From the NCBI GenBank assembly GCA_023213315.1, contig JAKCPI010005284.1:1-64000 (forward strand): DNA of 64,000 bases, in the 5' to 3' direction. This stretch comes from Euborellia annulipes (Eukaryota > Arthropoda > Insecta > Dermaptera > Anisolabididae). Below the pieces are notes generated by a model, which saw nothing but the letters and a program-made list of their open reading frames with translations, made no database searches and was not told where the DNA came from. Positions 57,223 through 64,000 of this stretch are shown here, piece after piece. A program made the position numbers and the translations under genes. Within the stretch, counting starts at the first letter, position 1; every line of letters begins with the position of its first letter.

Positions 57223-57715
57223 AAAATGAAAAACCAGCATAAATTTTAAGTTTTTTTTATTGATAAGATCGTATGCCAAACAATAATTCGTATCGGTGCT
57301 CACTTTTTTGCATTGAATGATGTGACTATTTTTTGGAACAAATTCATGAAAATTGCGTGTCCCAGGTACGGTGAATGCTTTACTAGCTCCTATGTCTCGT
57401 ATTGCATCAACATCTTTTTTCCAAACGACTTCGCATTGTATATTTCCGATCCGTTGTTTGCAGAACTCCAGCAATTTTTCGACATCAAGAATTTGTTCGT
57501 TGTACGGTCGTCGCAAACTTTCGTTTCTTGCTTCTCGCTTTATCGTTCCTCCGATTCCGTCGCATAGTGACTTGCCATGTGATGTCGCGAAAAACGAGCA
57601 GGTGGCGCTGAGTCCATATTTGGCGAGGTGTTCGCATAAGTACATGAAATTGTTGCAGTTTTTGTACTGACCTGGACATCCATCGCTGAAATAATGTACG
57701 TGTTGAAAAAAGATG
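57223..57715 (-). pseudogene. Fragment of an uncharacterised transposon-associated protein
   Basis: Minus strand reads YFSDGCPGQYKNCNNFMYLC, FFATSHGKSLCDGIGGTIKR, then AFTVPGTRNFHEFVP. I recognise the (Y/F)xSDGxxxQYKN ... SHGKSxCDGxGGxxKR pattern from large families of uncharacterised animal proteins of likely transposon origin; the SDG Asp could be a DDE-type catalytic residue, but that is inference. The reading that continues upstream of about 57707 (NDVTIFWNKF...) is only the antisense of the arm and not native protein. Confidence 0.6.
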
Positions 57716-58944
57716 TTGATGCAATCCGAGACATAGGAGCTAGTAAAGCATTCACCGTACCTGGGACACGCAATTTTCATGAATTTGTTCCAAAAAATAG
57801 TCACATCATTCAATGCAAAAAAGTGAGCACCGATACGAATTATTGTTTGGCATACGATCTTATCAATAAAAAAAAACTTAAAATTTATGCTGGTCTTTCA
57901 TTTTAAAACTTGTTTGAACTATTTCCCAAAACTATAATTGTTTCTTTTTACGAAAATGAAAAACTAAAACATTTTGAGATGACTTTAAGTGAATTTGAAC
58001 TATTAAAGAGTTGTAACATTGTCCCAGATCATTGGATTGGTACGTTTTTTTTCTTAATTATACAGAATTTAATGGAGAATAAAATAGTATTACTCAAAAA
58101 GTCGTACACTTATAGGCAACATATAAAAATTAATAAAGAATGCAGAAGTCAAAATCACAAAAAACATGTTTTTTGAATTTTCTCAATTTTGACCTACTAA
58201 ACATGCTTTCCCCAAAAAAATATTTAAACCCCATCAAAGTACACATGTTTTAGAGTAACTTAAGCATGGAAAAGTAATTTTAAAAATATATGTTTTTCGG
58301 GAATAATTTAATGAAAAAAACACCTTAAAAATCACAAATTCGTATATTTCTCCTATTAGAGGTGAAAATTTTCGGGTTTTTCGGTGATTTTTGGATTCTA
58401 CGGTCAATTTCCCTTAGGAATAGTGCTCGAAACCAATTTTTTTCATTAAACTATTCAAACTGTAAACAAATTTCCAAAATTGTACTCTGGAACGTTGAAA
58501 ATGAGTGAAATTTTAATTTTGAGTTTTACGGCCGCTATGTACATAAAAATTTTTTCTTTCTATCAACTTATCATCAGTTTGCCATGAGGAATCAGCATTT
58601 GGGTGGCATTTTTGAATCTGAAATGGGCCCATGTAGTGCCATGTTGTCTTGGTGTGGAATTACCCGATTAGTATTGGCAGGTTTTTCAGGTGAAATTCAC
58701 CCACCCTTCTCTTTATTAGTCTAAAAAAGGTGGCGGAAACAGAGGCGTACCGAGGCAGTTGGGGGCCTAGGGCGGCACTAAAGTAGGGGGCCTTATATTG
58801 AATTTTTTTTTTTTTTTTGGGGGGGGGGTCTTTAAATATCCCTCTCCTCCATACACAAAAATATTTTTAAAATAGTCCTACCGTATATACCCCTGAACTC
58901 TAAAGGCCCCGGGGCCTCTCAAAGAGAAATTTTCATTAAATTTT

Positions 58945-59340
58945 TAACTTTGCCCATCAACCGTAGGTTGGGCAGGTAAAGTTAATGTAATCGTAAAAAA
59001 AAATCGAAATTTTTCTGAAGCTGCCAAAATGCGTTTTGAGGTCCCCTGAATACATTTAAGTACTTTTTGGAATGATGTCTGTCTGTGTGTGTGTGTGTGT
59101 GTATGTCTGTGATAATATTTTTCGTCAACGAAAACTCAAAAACTATTCATCCAATTGTTTTGAAATTTTGCACACACAAACTAGGGGTAAAGCTCAAGAA
59201 CTGAAAAGCTTTTGGTAAACATCGGACCATCAGGGGGCGCTCTAGAGGGGGGGCAATATTTTTTTCTTACATAACCTATAATTTTTTTTATATATTCAGA
59301 AACTAGACTTTCTCCCGAGTAAAATGATATATAATATTTG
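58945..59340 (+). repeat. Dispersed repeat with AACTTTGCCCA start, third copy
   Basis: Same blocks as 21241-22070, plus a (GT)n run near 59085-59102. It sits inside the composite hAT-like structure. Confidence 0.7.
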
Positions 59341-59476
59341 TATCCTAATTTGTCATAAATTTGTTAAAAAATAAATTAAATTAGAGAATTGTGTATAGCA
59401 ACTAGGGTCCGACCGAAACAAGATTTTCAGCCGAAACCGAATATTCGGCCTCAACCTTAGTTTCGGCCGAAACCGT

Positions 59477-60092
59477 AAGCTTTTCGATAATATAGAAAAT
59501 TGAGTGTTGATGTTATGATGTCATTAAGGTCGAAAATAAGCTTAACTTTGATCGCCAATAACTCCCCAAATTAGATCATATAATTAAAAGGGCTTTAGTT
59601 CTCTGGAATCAGGGGGAATTCAAGAATTAATGACATGTATCATATGTTAGATAGAGTTTTTGGTTTAATTACATCAAGGCATAAACAATCTGACGTTTGA
59701 CCATTGAATTATTTGAAAACTAGGCATGCTATAGGAATTTCGATTATAAATTATTAATCCGTATAAAAAGTAATGAAAAATGATATATCATATGTGGAAT
59801 ATTAAAATTTGTTTAATACTTCTTTTATTTTATGTTTCTTTTATGGCTTATTTTTCATCATTAAAATTAACTAAAGTGTGGTGCAAGTGGTTAATTCGTC
59901 ATCAAGCGATCTATATTTTTTTCCATTCTCTCGTAACCAAGCTTCGCGAGTTCAAATCCACCTCCTGCACTTTTTTTTTAAATCATATTATCTATTTCCT
60001 TTTATTTTTAATGCTAACCTATAATTTTATTTATCTGTCATTATAACGAGAGAAATGATTTGTGGAATATAAATTTTGCTTTAGGGAATTTT
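59477..60092 (+). mobile_element. Single arm of the tRNA-like foldback family
   Basis: Matches the right arm of 488-1812 and then, past the tRNA-like part (about 59880-59972), matches the reverse complement of 360-487. TTCGCGAGTTCAAATCCACC and a T-run are present; the A-box is decayed. Confidence 0.75.
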
Positions 60093-60179
60093 GACTCTTT
60101 TTTTATTTATGTTGGCATGAAGGCCACAATTTTAATTTTTTTTTTTTTTCTTAAAAAAAAAAAAAAACAGTCCCTTTTT

Positions 60180-60310
60180 TCTCATTCACACTCACATTCG
60201 CACACACATACACACAGTCTTTTTGGCAAGTTAGGCCATTTAAGACTTTTACGATATCCGTTATAGAGATTAATATACATATTAGTATCCAAATGGCTTA
60301 AATAAAATAA
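60180..60310 (-). mobile_element. SINE-A fragment
   Basis: Minus-strand GGCCTAACTTGCCAAAAAG block with its GT-rich tail, then a short TTTAAGCCATTTGGATAC body. Internal and head parts are missing. Confidence 0.65.
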
Positions 60311-60476
60311 AATAAAAAAGCAGGGTATTATCACAATGATATAAGAACAATGGATTTAAATTCCTCCAATAGAAGTTGCCTTAGCCTGTAAGATATGGAA
60401 TGTAGTGCCATACATATTACAACCTCGTATTTCAACACTCATTGAAGAGACTATCTCAGGCAGGGAGGTCTCAGGT

Positions 60477-60835
60477 TGATTTGTGCTGCGATCTTGTGGA
60501 GACGTTTAGAATTATAAGTATAATTGTTAAAGTCTCCACAAGAGTGCAGCACAAATCAGTTATTTTATTCTATCTATTATAAAGATTTTAATACAAAATA
60601 TTTTTTTTGTATCAGGAGATTAAAAACAGACAGGAGTGTTCCTATTCAAGCTGATTTGTGCTGCGATCTTGCGGAGACGTTTAGAATTATAAGTATAATT
60701 GTTAAAGTCTCCACAAGAGTGCAGCACAAATCAGTTATTTTATTCTATTATAAAGATTTTATATACAAAATAATAATTTAATTACCAGGAGATTAAAAAC
60801 AGAAAGGAGTATTCCTTTCTTTTGATGACGTCACT
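60477..60835. repeat. Two tandem 175-bp units, each with a hairpin
   Basis: Units start TGATTTGTGCTGCGATCTTG at 60477 and 60652. Each contains an inverted repeat TTTGTGCTGC...GAGAC / GTCTC...GCAGCACAAA around a short AT core, then TCAGGAGATTAAAAACAGA. Confidence 0.75.
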
Positions 60836-61051
60836 TTTCGCGCCAACACACTCCTCTACTATTCTATTCTCCTGTTACAACAGATCTTATTTTTAATAAA
60901 AATGTATTAAAATAAAATAAAAAAACGTATGAATGAAGTAATTAATTAATGATTGATTATGTTTATTTTGTTTATTAAAGCTTTTGTGGTTTTAATTATT
61001 ATTATTAGTGGGATTTTTAATTATAGATCACATTTTTGTTATTAATTATTT

Positions 61052-61536
61052 GTTGGGTAGCGAGGATGCAGCCAAAGAGGTTTTGGACCAAAGAAAACAA
61101 CAATTCCAATTGAGACGTTTCGGCGAAAGTTTTATTTTGCCATCTTCAGTCCTTCAGGCTACATGACAAATTGAAAGAGATTTTCTTTTTTTACAAACGT
61201 ATACATATGAAAATAAATAATAAATTTACATATATTTACTTACAATTTTTCATGTACATATTCATTATGAACATGTGTCATTTGGCCAAGTCGGTTTTTT
61301 AAAATTTCTACCATGAGGGCAATGGCTCAGAGAGTTTCGAAGTATTAAATGATTAATTTTTTCAATATTTCTTTATTATAAATAGTTATATAAAAGTGAT
61401 TAGTCTATTTTTACCCATTTTCGTTTTAATTTAACAGTTCAAATTGTTCTTTATTTAATAATTTACAAAATTAGAAATTTTGGCTGCATCCTCGCTACCC
61501 AACATTGCAATATCTACAGCCACTAACTCAACCACT
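61052..61536. mobile_element. Hammerhead-bearing foldback, family 7, with 11-bp target duplication
   Basis: Ends GTTGGGTAGCGAGGATGCAG and CTGCATCCTCGCTACCCAAC (to 61503). ATTAATTATTT occurs at 61041-61051 and 61537-61547. The minus core 61114-61149 has CTGAAGA, GGC/GCC stem II, GAAA, C, GTC; stem I is weak. It is inserted into a relative of the hairpin MITE at 7484. Confidence 0.7.
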
Positions 61537-61968
61537 ATTAATTATTTATTAAAAATATAAATACTGTATGTAAAACGTTTCGAATGTTTATTTTGCAGCC
61601 GTTCTCAAGTACTGTGTTTATTTTATTATAATATTTTTATTTTAAAATAATTTCTTTCAACAATATTGTTGAAAAATAAGCAAAAAAAAAAAAAAAAAAA
61701 GAAAGCATTTGTATGCCAAATGCCGAAGGAGTAGATTCGCATAAAATTTATTTGTCCATCCTCAGTCCGTACTACACAACGTGGACGAATAAATTTTACC
61801 CGAAACGTCTCCTTTGTTTGGCATTTGGCCAGAGGCGTACCGAGGCAGTTGGGGGCCTGGGGCGGCACTAGAAGAGGGGGCCTTATATTGAATTTTTTTT
61901 TTTTGGGGGGTACTCATCTTTAAATATCCTTCTCCTCCATACATAAAAATATTTTTAAAATACCGTAT

Positions 61969-62275
61969 ATCCCTGAACCCCGGGGCCTCTCAAAGAGAAA
62001 TTTTCATTAAATTTTGATTTTTTAACTAAATTTTTCGGTTTTTACTTGAGCCCTGAGGGCCCCGGGTCTCTCACAAGAGAAATTTTCATTAAATTTTGAT
62101 TTTTTTAAGTAAATTTTTCGTTTTTTACTTGAGCCCTGAGGGCCCCGGGTCCTCACAAGAGAAATTTTCATTAAATTTTGATTTTTTAACTAAATTTTTC
62201 GGTTTTTACTTGAGCCTTGAGGGCCCCGGGGCCTCTCAAAGAGAAATTTTCATTAAATTTTTTTTTTTATAAATA
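61969..62275. repeat. 83-bp tandem repeat, about 3.5 units
   Basis: Units marked by GAGCCCTGAGGGCCCCGGG at about 62048, 62131 and (one change) 62212, each followed by AGAGAAATTTTCATTAAATT. It is internal to the hAT-like MITE. Confidence 0.8.
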
Positions 62276-62395
62276 TATGGGGGCCTATGCCGGCACGGGG
62301 CCTGGGGCGGACCCGCCCCCCCCCCCCCCCCTCGGTACGCCACTGGGCGGAAAGCCAATTTGATAGACATATATGTAAAAATAGAGTGGTAAAGT

Positions 62396-62575
62396 GGCTA
62401 ATTATTAAGTCCCACCCTTTCGTTTTCTACTTGCGATTTTATAAAAGAAAATGAAAATCTTTATTGGAAATTTTCTAGCTTTGAAGCATGAAAGTTTGCA
62501 TTAAAAAATATATAATATAATACAAGTAGAAAACGCATGGGTGGGACTTAATATTGTCCCTCACTGAACATTTTT
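62396..62575. mobile_element. MITE with GCGTTTTCTACTT ends, copy 2
   Basis: TAAGTCCCACC...CGTTTTCTACTT at left, AAGTAGAAAACGCATGGGTG at right. The core matches 13136-13345. It lies about 1.1 kb before the enkurin start. Confidence 0.75.
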
Positions 62576-63718
62576 GCCAATTAAAATTACACAGTGATCT
62601 TAGTTAATTAGAAATAAGGCACAAATGATCGAGCCAGTTATTACGAGAATATTGAGTCAAATGTTTTCTTCGATCTCGTTCTCGTGATTAAAGAGCACTC
62701 CTCATGCTTTTCTAGTTCGTAGTCGCAATCAAATAACTTTCTTTACATTTTTTTTTTTTTTTTTTTTTTTTTTATTTTTTTTTTTCTTTTTCCTTTCCTC
62801 TCCCCCCCCATTCCCTTTTTTTTGCTTTATATTATTTTGTATTCAAGCCAATCAGAAGGGTCTCTTGAGTAAGTAATTTGCTCCACCATCCATGATAAAT
62901 GAAGAATATTTATTTTATGACCGATATCCATACACTACACTTTCTTCTACCATTTAAAATATAAAATTTGGAAATATAGCTAGCACCTTTTTTGGGCTCC
63001 TATCTTTTCCAATAAAATTATTCTAAATCCCTGACAACACGGGCATTGTTAAATTGTTTTCTTTTTATTATACTCTTTGCGACTGCTGATGTCATAGAAC
63101 AATAATGGTATATATGGAAAATTGGAAAAACAATTTAGAAATCAGTAAAATTAAATAGGCATGCAACATGACAGAGCGCCTGGAGAGTAGGCATCAATTC
63201 GACTTGCGACGCGATGCGTGATGGCGGAGGGAAGGCGCTACCAGGAGAAAGGCGCTCAATGATTCAAATATTGCGTTTATAATTAATACAACACGTTGTT
63301 AATAAAAGGATTCCAACTATATATGCCTACTTTAAGCTTGAAATTTTTCATTAACCTTGGCCTTAATAAAATTAAATTTGAAACCATATGGTTTGAAGAC
63401 CTTTAACCCTTTAAACAAATATGGGGGGAGACTTTCTCGTATATTTCTTTGGAAAAGTACATTTGTATTTTACTAACAGAAAAAGAACCAAAAATAAATA
63501 ACGAACGAATCATTATAATGAATGAGGCTTTGTTTACTCAATCGTCAAAATCCATCTCTAATTTAAAACAAACAATCAAGAAAGCAGTGAAAATTTTTTT
63601 TTTTTGGAATTTCTAACCTAAACGACGATCTGACATTTTTATTTCTTCTCTAGATATCTAGATAATAATTTAATTTTTAAATAATTTTTAATTTTCTCAA
63701 CCGAAAATCTAAAAAAAA

Positions 63719-64000
63719 ATGTCAATTGTGAAAATAGTTAAACATGATGAGACAATTTATAATTTAATTCCACCTCCAGAATCATGCTATGATATGCCAC
63801 TAACTCACGTCAGTCAATGGAATAAGGTATGCAGTCATTAAACACTTATGAATCATATACTGTAATTAATTTATTTTAAAAATTAATTCGTAATTCAGTT
63901 CAAAAACTCTCATCTATTTCTCTAGGAGGTGTCGACACCTGGAACTGCTGTTCGCAGGAAACATGCGAAAAAAGTCCACCCTCGGCCAGCAATCGGCGTC
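63719..64000 (+). CDS. ENKUR: Probable enkurin, first two exons only (window end)
   Basis: Exons 63719-63826 and 63926 to the window end encode MSIVKIVKHDETIYNLIPPP, then ESCYDMPLTHVSQWNK joined to EVSTPGTAVRRKHAKKVHP. ETIYNLIP close to the start matches the conserved enkurin N-terminus, and the following basic stretch fits the region after it. Enkurin is a ciliary and flagellar microtubule inner protein with IQ and SH3-binding features further on (family knowledge), none of which is in view. The start is the first ATG after an in-frame stop-rich leader. Only 61 residues are visible, so the call rests on the short motif. Confidence 0.62.

Larger units (their letters stand above)
56157..58680. 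mobile_element. Large palindrome with a transposase-like fragment
   Basis: The left arm (56157-56935 plus 57229-57420) and right arm (57707-58680) are inverted copies; the loop is about 57421-57706. The outer ends read GGGTAATTCCACACCAAGAC and its inverse. The left arm alone contains a SINE-A at 56936-57215. The loop and both arms encode the C-terminal part of a transposon-type protein, described separately. Arms of about 1 kb remain highly similar, so the duplication is young or conversion is active. Confidence 0.85.
58740..62345. mobile_element. Composite hAT-like structure
   Basis: Left end CAGAGGCGTACCGAGG at 58740 and right end CCTCGGTACGCCACTG at 62345 are inverted. GGCGGAAA lies directly outside both (58732-58739 and 62346-62353), a perfect 8-bp target duplication typical of hAT elements. 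A second left end, with about 180 bp of the same following sequence, starts at 61830. Between the two left ends are unrelated repeats and foldbacks. Confidence 0.75.

Noticed and set aside
57313..57567. Plus-strand frame beginning MNDVTIFWNKF
   Set aside because: It is the antisense of the native VPGTRNFHEFVP reading; the palindrome makes it appear twice.

Overview
This is eukaryotic nuclear DNA from an invertebrate animal. The evidence is AT-rich sequence, many GT-AG introns from about 60 bp to several kb, animal-specific gene families, and introns and intergenic DNA packed with DNA transposons, SINE-like units and palindromes. An arthropod is plausible from the transposon families, but I cannot name the species.

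Five protein genes can be read exon by exon, and the reading frame closes at every junction within the modelled exons. (1) 3892-27295, plus: a BRPF1-type chromatin reader of 27 coding exons and about 1479 residues. (2) 28841-31623, minus: POLDIP2/PDIP38, lacking only its first exon(s). (3) 33818-44463, plus: ANAPC7, the TPR subunit of the anaphase-promoting complex, 11 exons, about 573 residues. (4) 49608-53036, plus: PEX12, the peroxisomal RING protein, 7 exons, about 323 residues. (5) 63719-64000, plus: the first two exons of a probable enkurin gene, cut by the window end. They are functionally unrelated housekeeping or ciliary genes. BRPF1 and POLDIP2 converge; POLDIP2 and ANAPC7 diverge from a shared intergenic stretch.

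The rest is mostly mobile DNA, and its dominant form is the palindrome. At least a dozen foldback elements are present. Many carry in each arm a short motif with the layout of a type I hammerhead ribozyme: stem I, CTGANGA, stem II, GAAA, then GTC and the stem I partner. The best copies are at 35537-35586 (with a real helix III), 51514-51562, 43358-43398, 26122-26170 and 11540-11586. Other palindromes are inverted duplications of mariner or Tc1 3' ends (23977-24690, 16681-17639), a 2.5-kb palindrome with a transposase-like fragment (56157-58680), and a foldback with tRNA-like arms (488-1812).

There are also hAT-like MITEs with 8-bp target duplications, a tRNA-derived SINE family with clear target duplications, a PIF/Harbinger relic, mariner relics and a LINE RNase H fragment. 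Nesting is common: a SINE inside a palindrome arm, a foldback inside a SINE, and ribozyme foldbacks inside mariner-like elements. The region 58740-62345 is a composite hAT-like structure flanked by one 8-bp duplication.
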